Shown: piece after piece, positions 16,259-26,600 of the stretch | Position numbering within the stretch: the stretch's first letter is position 1 | How the letters are laid out: every line of letters starts with the position of its first letter | Origin: Alteromonas abrolhosensis | GTDB lineage: Bacteria > Pseudomonadota > Gammaproteobacteria > Enterobacterales > Alteromonadaceae | Length of the DNA stretch: 64,000 nt | Assembly: GCF_001953635.1 (NCBI RefSeq) | Contig: NZ_MEJH01000003.1 | Coordinates: 1,176,648 to 1,240,647, forward strand | Direction of reading: 5' to 3' | Program-made: the position numbers and the translations under genes | Notes under the pieces: model-generated | Told to the model about the DNA's origin: nothing | Databases searched by the model: none | Seen by the model: only the letters and a program-made list of their open reading frames with translations

Positions 16259-17266
16259 CTAGTAATAACGGGATAAGTCCATATCTTTGTATAGCGGCGC
16301 GACTTCGCTGTAACCGTTGAACATTTGGGTGTCGATGCGATTTCTGGCGAGTAGCCCACCTGTGGTTATTCTACGCTCGCTGGCCTGGCTCCACCTTGGG
16401 TGTGACACGTTTGGATTCACATTGGCGTAAAAGCCATACTCGTTGGCGGCCAGTCGATTCCATGTGGTAGGCGGCTTCTTGTCGGTAAGGCGAATTCTCA
16501 CAATAGACTTAATGCTTTTAAAACCATATTTCCACGGTACAACAAGCCTGATAGGCGCGCCGTTTTGAGGTGGCAAGGTCTTCCCGTAAAGACCAACCGA
16601 CATGAGCGTTAACGGGTGCATGGCTTCGTCAAGACGCAAACCCTCTACGTAAGGGTAATCAATACCACCACCGGTAAAGCGGCTTCGTTGACCGGGCATT
16701 TGCTCAGGGTCATATAGGGTTTCAAATGCTACATATTTGGCTGACATTAATGGCTCGGCTTGTTTTAACAACGCCCCCAACTCAAACCCAATCCAAGGCA
16801 CCACCATCGACCATGCTTCCACACAGCGCAAGCGGTAAATGCGTTCTTCAAGGGGAAAACGCTTTGTTAAGGCATCGTGATCAAGCTCAATGGGGTTTTT
16901 AACCATCCCGTCAACTTTTAACATCCATGGATTAGTTTGAAATTCAGTCGCATTTTTGGCTGGTGCATCTTTAGATGTGCCAAACTCATAAAAGTTGTTG
17001 TAGCTGGTTACTTTATCTTCAGGCGTTCGGGTTTCCGTTATTTGGAACTTAGGGGGCTGACTAAACTCAAGCGCCTTTCCTTTAAACGCTGTCTTTTCTT
17101 CCTCATTTTCCCAAAACCAACCAGCAGCGCCTGCCGACTTCGCTAACAGCGTAGACGCACCCACAAAGCCCATAGATTTGAGCAATGAACGACGACTCTT
17201 GTAAACGTCTTCATTGGTTACATCGTTGTAAGTTAATTTTACTGAGGGTTTAAATGGTTTTGCCAT
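16259..17266 (-). CDS. msrP: Protein-methionine-sulfoxide reductase catalytic subunit (molybdopterin)
   Basis: Periplasmic molybdoenzyme that reduces both diastereomers of methionine sulfoxide in envelope proteins. A Tat signal is clear: [15 protein letters not shown] at about residues 25-39, followed by a short hydrophobic stretch. The sulfite-oxidase-fold domain has [14 protein letters not shown], whose Cys ligates molybdenum, and [18 protein letters not shown]. At 335 aa it matches E. coli YedY/MsrP in length. It is first gene of msrPQ. The 299-bp gap to the divergent exported-protein gene must hold both promoters. Confidence 0.96.
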   Translation of the reverse strand: MAKPFKPSVKLTYNDVTNEDVYKSRRSLLKSMGFVGASTLLAKSAGAAGWFWENEEEKTAFKGKALEFSQPPKFQITETRTPEDKVTSYNNFYEFGTSKDAPAKNATEFQTNPWMLKVDGMVKNPIELDHDALTKRFPLEERIYRLRCVEAWSMVVPWIGFELGALLKQAEPLMSAKYVAFETLYDPEQMPGQRSRFTGGGIDYPYVEGLRLDEAMHPLTLMSVGLYGKTLPPQNGAPIRLVVPWKYGFKSIKSIVRIRLTDKKPPTTWNRLAANEYGFYANVNPNVSHPRWSQASERRITTGGLLARNRIDTQMFNGYSEVAPLYKDMDLSRYY

Positions 17267-17565
17267 TACTATACCTTTATCTGCCGTTAAAAAACGCCAT
17301 ATCTAAATAAGCTTCTCTGTATATATTTGGTACTTGAGAATGTTATAGCGCGCATTAAGCTTTACTTGATGTTTTAACAATGCTGTTAATACGAGACCAC
17401 AGCAATTAAGTTTTAGGTGCGTGTTAAAATAGACCTTAAAACTCGTTAATAAATTTCAAGAAAATGTGGTGCTATCAAAACCTTTCGATTTTGACATGCT
17501 GTAATAATGGCAGTAGGGTTTAAATCAGACAGGAAGTTGATGACGACAGCAAAGGAAAGCAGCCT

Positions 17566-18393
17566 ATGAAAGTAATTACGGCAATCGTGGTTGTCTTATG
17601 TGTGCATGTGGCAAATACCAGTTGGGCTGAGGAATTATCCAACATCGATGCATTTCCTTTTATCGAGCGTAGTTCAGATAAAAGTGCAGCCCTATATCAT
17701 TCCATTATTTCAGGTAACCTAAATCCAAGCGAAGCTTCTACGCTTAGCGCAATTGAAAACATATTAACTGACCCCAACGTGCAATTGCCTGATATGGTTG
17801 TAGCTTCACTCGGTCTTCAATTTTTATCTGCGAACATCGCTAACGGTAGTTCTCCACTTTTGCTGGAAGATATATCCGACCTGTATGAGAAAGCCAAAGC
17901 AAACTTTATGAGCGATAGGTTGCAACTTCGAAATTTTTTAAGCTGTACGCTTTATGGAAATAAGAAAGTCAAATACACCCTTAAAGCATTGGACACTTTG
18001 GTTGATGCAAATGATGAGTATTTTAATCAGGTCCATATGAGGCACTTTAGAGAAACAGACCAGCTAACGCGAAGTTTAGCTGCTCAAATGTATGGGATGG
18101 TTACTAGAGAAACAGTCTTCATGGCGAAAACGTATCGCGCAATCCTTAACTTTCACAAACGCTATCCCGAAAGTGTATTGGATGAGCGCATTGATGTTGC
18201 GTTGCTATTGCGAAATTTAGCAGTGGGCTATAATCAAATGCGCGCCCAATCCCTTGAGTTAAGTACTAAGCGCTTGATCAAACAACTTGAAAATGAAGGC
18301 GTAATACCTGCGGCATCGCTAAGAAACAGAGTGTACAGCTATATTGAAATTGAACACATTCCTTGGTTGGTGAGTACGTCTACTCGTTTATAA
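17566..18393 (+). CDS. Exported protein of unknown function (275 aa)
   Basis: I do not recognise the family. The N-terminus is a Sec signal peptide (MKVITAIVVVLCVHVANTSWA, cleavage near residue 20). The mature part is predicted mostly alpha-helical with no obvious repeats, no cysteine pair beyond a single LSCTLYG, and no catalytic signature. Helical stretches such as LLEDISDLYEKAKANF and VALLLRNLAVGYNQMRAQ suggest a bundle or a TPR-like solenoid. The ribosome site AAGGAAAG lies before the ATG. It is monocistronic, divergent from msrP and convergent with the dGTPase gene. It may be a periplasmic accessory protein limited to Alteromonadales (inference). Confidence 0.72.
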   Translation: MKVITAIVVVLCVHVANTSWAEELSNIDAFPFIERSSDKSAALYHSIISGNLNPSEASTLSAIENILTDPNVQLPDMVVASLGLQFLSANIANGSSPLLLEDISDLYEKAKANFMSDRLQLRNFLSCTLYGNKKVKYTLKALDTLVDANDEYFNQVHMRHFRETDQLTRSLAAQMYGMVTRETVFMAKTYRAILNFHKRYPESVLDERIDVALLLRNLAVGYNQMRAQSLELSTKRLIKQLENEGVIPAASLRNRVYSYIEIEHIPWLVSTSTRL

Positions 18394-18454
18394 GTTAAGT
18401 TCAACGCCATTCTTAGAAAAAGTAACTGCACGATTTGTTATTTAGCCGATTGGT

Positions 18455-19816
18455 TTACATATGCAAACTATCTTGAATACCGCCTTGTTTTGGTGAAAAG
18501 ATATTGCTGTATAGGCGAGAGGCAAATTCATCCGTCATACCAGATATATAGTCGGCGAGAACGCGCATACCATTGCCGCTCTCACAGGCCTTGCGCCAGC
18601 GAACTTGCGTGTTCTCGGGAAGTAAGCGGTCGGGATCTGATGCAAATGCCTCAAAAAGCTCCATAACAACCAGCTGCCCTTTGTATTCAAGAAGCTGCAC
18701 GTCGGGGCGGCGTATTACTTTGTTAAACACAAAGCGTTTGAAGAGCTCTAGAGCTTGCGCAAATTGATCAGGCATCACAGCGTTGAACGCCAGTAACGGA
18801 TGAGCAAAACCCTCAACGCCTTTTATTTCAATAGCTGTAATAAAGCTATTTACCAGCGCGCCTATGGCATTTTTCCTTTCGTGATGTGCAGCGCTAAATA
18901 GCTTATTGGTTAGCACTTCTATATTGTCTGACAGCCACGGTACATCTAGCGCTTTTAGCGGGGTGGTTACATCCTCGACAAAATGATGCTTGTCGACCAT
19001 ATCCATTACAATGGCATCTTCTAAGTCGTGAATGCCATAGGCGATATCGTCAGACAGCTCCATAATTGAGCAGTCGAACGATTTAAATTGTGTTTTACTG
19101 TGGGTATTCGGTTTTGCAGTAAACTGCATAAACGCATCTTTATCTTCATTGCTAAATGGCGCAAGTAGCCAGTCGAATAGGGGCTCGTCGCAGCGAAACA
19201 GACCTTTTGGTGGATGCCAGTCGTGGGCCTTTACCTGACGAAGTGAAACAGGGCGCTCTGGCGTAGGTCCTTTACTATGAAGGGCATCGATAAAATTCGG
19301 ATATTTAACCAAGCCTAACACGCTTCTTCTGCATAAATTCATGCCGTGTTCGGCGGTATAGGGCTCTAGCTGAGTGATGATCCTAAAAGTTTGTCCGTTT
19401 CCTTCAAACCCGCCGTATTGGTGCATCATGTAATTAAGCGCAATTTCACCACCATGGCCGAATGGGGGATGACCAATATCGTGAGCCAAGCAGAGGGTTT
19501 CGATTAACGTAGGATCAAGCGCTAACGTCGAGGCAATATCTGGAAATTTCACCCAAAGTTGGGCAGTAATACCGGTGCCAATTTGGGCGGCTTCTAGAGA
19601 GTGGGTTAGTCGAGTGCGATAGAAGTCGCTCAGCCCCACACCGAGCACTTGCGTTTTTGCCTGTAATCTACGAAAGGCGGCGCTATGAAGAACGCGCGCT
19701 TTATCACGTTGATACGGATTGCGGTGATCGCCGTCTCTTGTTTCACTACGGGGTAAACGACGCTCGTGTAATGCTAATTCCCATTCGCTTGTTGCCAAAA
19801 AAAACCTCGCTGCCAT
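18455..19816 (-). CDS. dgt: Deoxyguanosinetriphosphate triphosphohydrolase-like protein
   Basis: HD-domain enzyme that hydrolyses dGTP or other dNTPs to nucleoside and triphosphate. Metal-binding residues are visible in order: RLTHSLEAAQIG (His), LCLAHDIGHPPFGHGGE (the HD pair), then MELSDDIAYGIHDLEDA (final Asp). The N-terminal RNPYQRDKARVLHSAAFRRL is the dGTPase-family signature. At 453 aa it belongs to the type-2 dGTPase-like group rather than to enterobacterial Dgt (about 505 aa). The yfbR gene ends 59 bp upstream on the same strand, so alaA-yfbR-dgt may form one transcript. Possible roles are dNTP pool control, fidelity, and phage restriction, as seen with some dGTPases. Confidence 0.92.
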   Translation of the reverse strand: MAARFFLATSEWELALHERRLPRSETRDGDHRNPYQRDKARVLHSAAFRRLQAKTQVLGVGLSDFYRTRLTHSLEAAQIGTGITAQLWVKFPDIASTLALDPTLIETLCLAHDIGHPPFGHGGEIALNYMMHQYGGFEGNGQTFRIITQLEPYTAEHGMNLCRRSVLGLVKYPNFIDALHSKGPTPERPVSLRQVKAHDWHPPKGLFRCDEPLFDWLLAPFSNEDKDAFMQFTAKPNTHSKTQFKSFDCSIMELSDDIAYGIHDLEDAIVMDMVDKHHFVEDVTTPLKALDVPWLSDNIEVLTNKLFSAAHHERKNAIGALVNSFITAIEIKGVEGFAHPLLAFNAVMPDQFAQALELFKRFVFNKVIRRPDVQLLEYKGQLVVMELFEAFASDPDRLLPENTQVRWRKACESGNGMRVLADYISGMTDEFASRLYSNIFSPKQGGIQDSLHM

Positions 19817-19875
19817 GCTGTGTTTGCTACTTCTATTCGTCAGTATAGTAGTTTATGGGCTGTTAGCCGCCTTGC

Positions 19876-20475
19876 TTACATATCGTCTTGCGTAATTTCA
19901 TCAAGGCTTAAAGAAAAGCTTGGTACGTAGCGTGTTAAGAAGTAGTCCACCTCATCAGAATGATATTCTTTAAGGGTTTTATCTAATCTTTTCTTAGCAA
20001 GCTTAAACTCTTGGTTGCCAGCAGCCAATTCTTCAAGCGTTTTAAGGTAAGCGCAAAGCACGTCTGCTGCTTTTACAATAAAAGCTTCTTCTTCGCTATG
20101 GTAGTGATGATCAATAAGCGCCGCATAGTCTTCACGAAACGCTTCAGGCGCCATTTCAATGAGCTTGTTCTCTGCAATTTTTTCGATCTTTTTGTATTCT
20201 TCTTTAATCGCAGGGTTGAAGTATTTTACTGGAGTAGGCAGGTCTCCGGTGAGCACCTCGGACACATCGTGAAATATTGCCATGGTAGCAATACGATCAG
20301 GATTTAGTGTGCCGCCAAAAAACTTATTTTTTATTAAAGCAAGCGCATGGGCAACCATGGCCACCTGCAAACTGTGCTCCTGCACATTTTCTGTGCGCAC
20401 ATTGTGCATCAGCGGCCAACGATTAATAAGCTTTAAGCGCGCCAGGTGCGCAAAAAAGTGACTTTTATCAGACAC
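19876..20475 (-). CDS. yfbR: 5'-deoxynucleotidase YfbR
   Basis: HD-domain phosphohydrolase that removes phosphate from deoxyribonucleoside 5'-monophosphates. The motifs are [18 protein letters not shown] (His), [19 protein letters not shown] (HD and the conserved TGDLPTPVK) and a later Asp in [18 protein letters not shown]. The GTG at 20475 gives [20 protein letters not shown] and exactly 199 aa, the E. coli length. It lies one base after the alaA stop codon, so translation is likely coupled. The frame is open further upstream into alaA but that part is not family-like. The alaA-yfbR adjacency also occurs in E. coli. Confidence 0.96.
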   Translation of the reverse strand: MSDKSHFFAHLARLKLINRWPLMHNVRTENVQEHSLQVAMVAHALALIKNKFFGGTLNPDRIATMAIFHDVSEVLTGDLPTPVKYFNPAIKEEYKKIEKIAENKLIEMAPEAFREDYAALIDHHYHSEEEAFIVKAADVLCAYLKTLEELAAGNQEFKLAKKRLDKTLKEYHSDEVDYFLTRYVPSFSLSLDEITQDDM

Positions 20476-20476
20476 G

Positions 20477-21697
20477 TTACGCCCCCTGTTTATACGTTCT
20501 AAAGAAGTTGCCAATACGATGTAGAGCTGGCACCAATACATCGCTGTGCGGTAAAAATACTAATCGGAAGTAGGTGCCTTCGGTTAGGTTAAACGCACGA
20601 CCGTGTACCAGCAGAATTTTTTCAGAACTTAATAAGTCCAGCACCATTTGTTCATCGTTTTGAATGTTGAATTTCTTCTCATCCACTTTGGCAAAACAAT
20701 ACATGGCACCTTTAGGTTTAACGCACGAAATACCGTCAATGCCGTTTAGCATATCTGTAGTTACGTCACGCTGAATGCGAAGGCGCCCGTTTTCTTTCAC
20801 CAAGTCGTCAATGCTTTGATAGCCGCCTAACGCTGTTTGAATAGCGCTTTGACAAGGTACATTTGCACACATTCGCATGGAAGATAGGATATTAAGCCCT
20901 TCAATATAGTCAGACGCTAATCGCTTGTTGCCGCTTACTACAAGCCAGCCAGAGCGAAAGCCCGCCACACGGTAGTTTTTACTTAAACCGCCAAAGGTAA
21001 CAAAAAACACATCGTCAGCCAGTGAAGCAATACTGGTGTGCTTTGCTTCATCGTAAAGAATTTTGTCGTAAATCTCGTCGCTAAATACCACTAGCCCGTG
21101 CTCGCGGGCAACTTCAACTACTTCTTGCAACAGGGCTTTGTCGTAAACTGCACCAGTAGGGTTGTTAGGGTTAATAAGTACGATCGCGCGAGTTTTACTG
21201 GTGATTTTACTTTTTATGTCGTCAATGTCTGGAAACCAGCCTGCTTGCTCGTCGCAGCGATAGTGAACGGGTGAACCTGACGAGAGGCTAACTGCTGCTG
21301 TCCATAGCGGGTAGTCAGGGCTTGGAATAAGCACTTCGTCGCCATGATTAAGTAAAGCTTGCATCGCCATCATGATTAACTCAGATACACCGTTGCCAAT
21401 ATAAACATCGTCTACACGAATGTCTTTAATATTGCGCTGCTGGTAATACTGCATCACGGCCACACGGGCGGCATAAATTCCTGTCGAGTCTGAATATCCT
21501 TGAGACGTAGGCAGGTTATGAATAACGTCTTTTACGATATCGTCAGGGGCTTCAAATCCAAATGGGGCGGGGTTACCGATATTCAGTTTTAATATACGGT
21601 GTCCTTCGTCTTCCATTTTGCGTGCTTGCGCAGCAATTGGGCCTCTAATGTCGTAACAAACGTTATCTAATTTATGTGAGCGAGATACAGTTTTCAT
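20477..21697 (-). CDS. alaA: Glutamate-pyruvate (alanine) aminotransferase
   Basis: PLP-dependent class I aminotransferase that makes alanine from pyruvate and glutamate in the cytoplasm. At 406 aa it is the length of E. coli AlaA. Characteristic segments include [17 protein letters not shown] near the N-terminus, [11 protein letters not shown] (binding the PLP Asp/Asn side), [13 protein letters not shown], and [17 protein letters not shown] with the Schiff-base Lys. The start [20 protein letters not shown] matches the family. The upstream 272-bp region separates it from the divergent DUF2189 gene. Confidence 0.95.
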   Translation of the reverse strand: MKTVSRSHKLDNVCYDIRGPIAAQARKMEDEGHRILKLNIGNPAPFGFEAPDDIVKDVIHNLPTSQGYSDSTGIYAARVAVMQYYQQRNIKDIRVDDVYIGNGVSELIMMAMQALLNHGDEVLIPSPDYPLWTAAVSLSSGSPVHYRCDEQAGWFPDIDDIKSKITSKTRAIVLINPNNPTGAVYDKALLQEVVEVAREHGLVVFSDEIYDKILYDEAKHTSIASLADDVFFVTFGGLSKNYRVAGFRSGWLVVSGNKRLASDYIEGLNILSSMRMCANVPCQSAIQTALGGYQSIDDLVKENGRLRIQRDVTTDMLNGIDGISCVKPKGAMYCFAKVDEKKFNIQNDEQMVLDLLSSEKILLVHGRAFNLTEGTYFRLVFLPHSDVLVPALHRIGNFFRTYKQGA

Positions 21698-21969
21698 GGT
21701 CTATCTGGTTGATTTACATACCCTGAGATTATCGCAATACAAAGTCATATGCGATGGCCTTTTTGCAGTATTTATACTTTAAACAGGACTTTTTTTACTA
21801 ACTGGTTATTTATTGAGCGCATTGCGAGATATACATTCTAAATGTCACTTAAGTATAAAAAATATGTTAATAGCTTGTGAACTTTTGATTCTGCGCCTAT
21901 CGTAGTAGTAAGGCGTGTATAAAAAACGCGTTAGTAACAAACAGGCTAACAAGCAGAGGTGATAAGAAT

Positions 21970-22764
21970 ATGTCGCACCATTTCAAAGAAACACCAGAGA
22001 ATGCAATCACGCAAAGCGGTATAGCTCGCGTTATTCCCTGTAAAGAGTTAGACGTTGGCGACCCTATAAAGTGGTTGTCGTTAGCATTAAGAGACGCCAT
22101 GCGCGCCCCGGGGCTTACTTTATTTTATGGCGTACTTTTCGCGGTTATTCCGTGGTTCATTATGTATTTGGTTGAAATGACAGGTTGGCACTTGGTCATT
22201 CTACCCGCCATTGTGTGTTTCATGTTGGTAGGGCCTTTTCTGGCTGCTGGCCTTTATGATGTGAGCTGGGAAATGGAGAAAGGCCATAAGCCCACGTTAC
22301 GCCACTCTTTACGCGCAATGCGCCGAAATGCGTTTAACGAGTGGGGCTTTGCCATTTTGCTTATGGTGATGATGATATTTTGGTTGCGTGTTGCATCGCT
22401 AATCCATGCACTTTATCCGCCTTACATAGAAAACGATTTAGAAAGCTTATTACCATTTTTAGCGCTAGGCACAATTGTTGGTGCGGGTTTTACATTGGCT
22501 ATGCTTTTCATTACGGCGTTTACCCAGCCTATTTTGATGGAACGTAAAGTTGACCTTGCTACCGCCGTATTAACCAGCGTTAACGCAGTATGGCTTAATA
22601 AGGTGCCCATGCTTATTTGGGGGGCGATCATCTTTACCACCGTTGCGATTGGTTACGTAACCGGGTTTATTGGTTTCATCGTGTTGATGCCTATTATCGG
22701 CTACGCGTCATGGCATGCTTATATTGATGCTATCGAGACTAAGCGCGAACGCAAATATGAGTAG
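21970..22764 (+). CDS. DUF2189 integral membrane protein
   Basis: Inner-membrane protein of 264 aa with about six hydrophobic helices, matching the DUF2189 family. A soluble N-terminus ends in IARVIPCKELDVGDPIKWL. Then come YGVLFAVIPWFIMYLV, an ILPAIVCFMLVGPFLAAGLY helix followed by DVSWEMEKGHKPT, and a C-terminal SWHAYIDAIET after the last helix. The cytoplasmic block RHSLRAMRRNAFNEWGF is basic. AGAGGTG precedes the ATG. The function of the family is unknown; relatives are often annotated as possible cytochrome c oxidase-associated proteins on weak evidence. It is followed by the terminator at 22862. Confidence 0.87.
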   Translation: MSHHFKETPENAITQSGIARVIPCKELDVGDPIKWLSLALRDAMRAPGLTLFYGVLFAVIPWFIMYLVEMTGWHLVILPAIVCFMLVGPFLAAGLYDVSWEMEKGHKPTLRHSLRAMRRNAFNEWGFAILLMVMMIFWLRVASLIHALYPPYIENDLESLLPFLALGTIVGAGFTLAMLFITAFTQPILMERKVDLATAVLTSVNAVWLNKVPMLIWGAIIFTTVAIGYVTGFIGFIVLMPIIGYASWHAYIDAIETKRERKYE

Positions 22765-23181
22765 TCGGCTGCGCTTTCTGTAATTTATTTACGGAAAGGG
22801 CGAGTGTTTCTGCTTATTAAATGCGCTTCATCATTATATATTTTGTTAAAATTACATTTTTAAGGCCCCGAAAGGGGCCTTTTTGTATTTAAGTTTTATA
22901 CTTCTTTCTTTTTTCAAGTGTCGTTGCTAGATACACTAGTAATATATAATTTAGATTAGTCTCTATAAAACAATGGTTTAAGCCGATAACAACGGTGTAA
23001 CAAACAGATTTACTGCGTATTTACCCCCGTTACACAATCATTCAACAGAAAAGTTTTAATTCTTGATGCATAAATAAAGGGCGTTGAGCGAATTGTTGAT
23101 TGTTCAGCTTTGTTCAACCAAAAACTAAGAGTTTTCCACAAACTTGATTAAAGCCTTTATCTACACATTGAGGAATTAAAC
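22765..23181. other. 417-bp intergenic region
   Basis: It contains the terminator at 22862-22884 and then an AT-rich promoter region for the DUF3718 gene. A 7-bp inverted repeat GTGTAAC/GTTACAC (22995-23001 and 23029-23035) with a 27-base spacer could be an operator, but no regulator can be named. No convincing small open frame or structured RNA was seen. Confidence 0.6.
22862..22884 (+). terminator. Rho-independent terminator after DUF2189 gene
   Basis: A perfect stem AAGGCCCC / GGGGCCTT with a GAAA tetraloop is followed by a T-run (22880-22884). Confidence 0.93.
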
Positions 23182-23526
23182 ATGAAACCAGTTAAATCGA
23201 AACTAGCCAACGCGGTAAAAGTTCTAGCTGTAACTGCAACCGTAGCATTTAGCGTTAACGCAACTGCCGCAGCACCGCAAAAAGACATACGCTTTGTAGG
23301 CGAAACCCAATTCGCAGGGTTTTGTAAAGCTGTGATAAATGATGACGTTAGAGTACTTCGCTCTAGTCTTTCACGTAACGTAGGTCGAATTGGTGCCAGC
23401 CAACGTGAAGTGTTGCGTATGGTAACGTCTGAAGAAGGATTAACGTGCAATGGCAGTAGCCTAATTGAGTTTTCAGTAGAGCGTCACGCTGATGCCGTAC
23501 ACGAATACTTAACGTCGCGTAGCTAA
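23182..23526 (+). CDS. DUF3718 exported small protein
   Basis: Small periplasmic protein (114 aa) typical of Alteromonadales. A Sec signal peptide (about residues 1-29, ending NATAAA) is followed by the DUF3718 domain, recognisable from FAGFCKAVINDDVRVLRSSL and the later Cys in SEEGLTCNGSSLIEF. The two conserved cysteines probably form a disulfide. The ribosome site GAGGA lies before the ATG. Function is unknown. The long upstream region without a gene suggests its own regulated promoter; the bidirectional terminator at 23556 separates it from the convergent RND operon. Confidence 0.85.
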   Translation: MKPVKSKLANAVKVLAVTATVAFSVNATAAAPQKDIRFVGETQFAGFCKAVINDDVRVLRSSLSRNVGRIGASQREVLRMVTSEEGLTCNGSSLIEFSVERHADAVHEYLTSRS

Positions 23527-23555
23527 AGCGTTGACTGCGGTAACGATAAATCCAG

Positions 23556-23625
23556 AAAAAGCGGGCTAGCTTGCACTCATCGTCATTCACGTTGACGTAA
23601 ATGGTGAAAACTAGACCCGCTTTTT
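23556..23625. terminator. Bidirectional terminator
   Basis: AAAAAGCGGGCTAG (23556-23569) pairs, with one bulged base, with CTAGACCCGCTTTTT (23611-23625). It has T-runs on both strands between the convergent DUF3718 gene and RND operon. The loop is long (about 41 bases) and contains its own smaller inverted repeat. Confidence 0.85.
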
Positions 23626-23652
23626 GTCTTACTTTTTGCTTTAAAACGCGCC

Positions 23653-26600
23653 TTAATTAGCGATTTTAATGTACGTGGCTACACGCGCTTTACTGGTTTT
23701 AAACAAACGTTGCGTTTTAAACCTAAGCTTTAATAGCAACACATAAGCAAGTGGTACTAAGAACAAGCTGGTTAGCGTTGAGAACACCAGCCCACCAATG
23801 ATTGCAATGGCCATTGGCGAGTAGGGAGGGCCGTCGCCGCCAATTCGAGTACTCCCCATCGCAAGTGGAATAAGCCCTAGAACTGTAGTGGCTACTGTCA
23901 TCAGAATAGGCCTGATACGTGTCATACATCCTTCAATCACTGCGTCATACAGCGACAAACCTTCATTGATGAGCTGATTAATTCTGTCTACTAACACAAT
24001 GCCGTTGTTAACCACAATACCCATCAGAATCAGCATGCCAATCATCCCCATGATAGACATAGATGTACCAGTAACCATGAATGCCCAAAACACACCTGTG
24101 AACGAAAACAGTAGTGACGTAATTACAGATGTTGGAAGGATTAGCGATTCAAACAACGCAGCCATCACAACGTATATCATGCAAAGCGCTAGTAGCATAT
24201 TCATTTGCATAACCGCATTGGCTTCATCCTGGCGAGAGAAGCTGCCGTCTAGCGTCCACTTGTAGCCTGTCGGCAATTCGATATTAGCTAATGCTTTTTC
24301 TATGCGTTCACGAGCTTGTTCGGTGGTGGTTTCACCCTCTAAATTTGCACCAATAGCTAGCGCGGTTTGACGATAGTTGCGGTTAATTTGCGAAAGCTGT
24401 GGCACCACAGAGAAATCTGCAATCATGTTCAGCGTTACTGATTGACCCTGCGTAAACCCAATATTGATGTTCTTAAGTTCGCTTAGCGAGGCTTGAATAT
24501 CGCTGCCAAACTTAAGCTGCACCGCCACTTCTCCGGCGTCACCATAGCGGAATGTACGTAAATTACTGCCGCGTAGTGCCGTAGAGATAAGTTTTGCCAC
24601 ATCGTTTACTTGTATGCCAAAGCGGTTTGCTTTCTCTCTGTCTATGCGTATTTGAACCTCATCACGGGTAGATCCCGTGTCGGCTTTTACATCTTCCAGC
24701 CCTTCTATAGTGGAAAGAATAGGGATGATCTGCTCTGAAATATTTAACAAGGTTTCTGAAGACTCGCCCAACAGCGTTACTCTTACGCCACCACCGTTGC
24801 CGCTATCCCACTGGAAAGAGGGGCGAGCACGCACGAATGAAGGCATGTTTTCGCGAATATCCTCCTTAATTTTACCCACACTGACGGGTAATTCGTCATT
24901 AAGCGTGATACCACTTACTGCATGGCCGGCAGTAAAATAGGTATACACCTGTTTAATGTGAAAGCGCTCCTGGTTTTCATAAAGATATGCTTCCATTTTA
25001 TCGACAGTTTTTTCCACTTCATCCAAGGTGAAGTTTTGCGTCACATGGTAATTAAGCCAAATACGCTCTTGGTTGTCGTTACCCTCATCGTCGGACGTAA
25101 CCACCTGCATAGGCACAAAGGTCGACGCGAGAATAAGCAGAGCAATAACACAAGTTACGCCCTGGTGTTTCAACATCCAGTTAAGCGCACGACCATAGCC
25201 TTTTATGTAGGACGGCGTTTTAGGCGTTTTTACAACAGGGATCTTTACCTTAGTTGTCAGTAAGGGAATAAGTGTTTTAGCAATGAAAAGCGACGCAAAC
25301 AGGGATATACAGATAGCCACAGCAACGTGCTCTAAGAAAATAGTCACGTCTATTTTTACCCCAATAATATTAGGTAAAAACACTATTGCCGTGGTTGCAG
25401 TTCCAGCAATGACCGCAAGGCTGACTTTGTTTACACCAATCTGGGTGGCTCGCTTAATGTCACTTTCTTGTTGGCGTTCTTGAAATACGCTTTCAGTGAT
25501 CACCACGGCGTTGTCTACCAGCATACCTACGGCTAGCATAAGGCCCATCAACGATAAGATATTAAGGGTATAGCCCAATAAATACATTACACCTAAGGTA
25601 ATGCAAATCGAGAATGGCACTGAAAGCACCACGATTAAGGTAGTGGTGAGCTGGCGCAAGAACAAATACAGCACAATAACTGAAAGTAACGCACCTAAAA
25701 GACCAGCGTTTAGCAAATCGCTCAGCGACGAAGTCACGCTTTTCGCGGTGTCGTCCATTACAAATAAACTAATGCCAGTAAATTCAGGGTCTTCCTTGGC
25801 TTTTTCGATAACCTTCATTACCGCGTCGGAAACTTCTACAAGATTGCTGCCCGATTCGCGAAATACGTTAAAGCCTACCGCGAAGGTGCGATCTAAATGA
25901 CGTCCTTCGTTGCGTTGAGGAAGCTCGTAAGTCACGCTGGCTATATCAGACAAGCGAACGCTGCGGGTAACCCACATGTTTTTAAAGTCGTTCACATCGG
26001 TAAATTCGCCAGTTGGGTTAACCAGAACTTTTTCACCGTTATTGTACATGTAGCCCGCGGTTAGCGAGAAGTTTGCGTTTTGAAGCTGTTGCTCTAAGCG
26101 TGTACCGTCTATTTGGTAGGCCGCCATTTTCTTAGGATCTAAGCGAATAGTAATTTGACGCTTCATGGTGCCGTATAGCTCAACTTTCGACACACCCGGA
26201 ACACGCTCTAGCGGTCGCTTAAGGTTACGCTCAAGCAAGTCGTAAGCATTCGATAAGTCGCGGTCGCTCGATACACGCAGCTGGAATATAGGCATATCGT
26301 TGGTGTTAAACTTGTACACCATGATCCGCTCTATATCGTCAGGGAGTTCATGGCGAATAGCGTCAATCTTCTCCCGTGCTTCAATACTTTTGGCTTTAAG
26401 GTTTTCATCCCAGTCGAACTCCACAATGACCTCGGCCATATTGTCGTACGAACGTGCCCTTAATCGCTTTATCCCCGACATGGTAGCAACAGCCTCTTCA
26501 ACCGGACGGGTTATCATGGTTTCAATTTCAACTGGAGTCGCATCAGGGTAGGGGATCTGCACTACCATTTCTGGAATATCAATCCCTGGGAATTTCTCTA

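Noticed and set aside
23586..23601. LiuR-like site TTCACGTTGACGTAAA
   Set aside because: It fits the TTnACGTnnACGTnAA pattern but lies in the loop of a terminator between two convergent genes, not at a promoter; probably chance.
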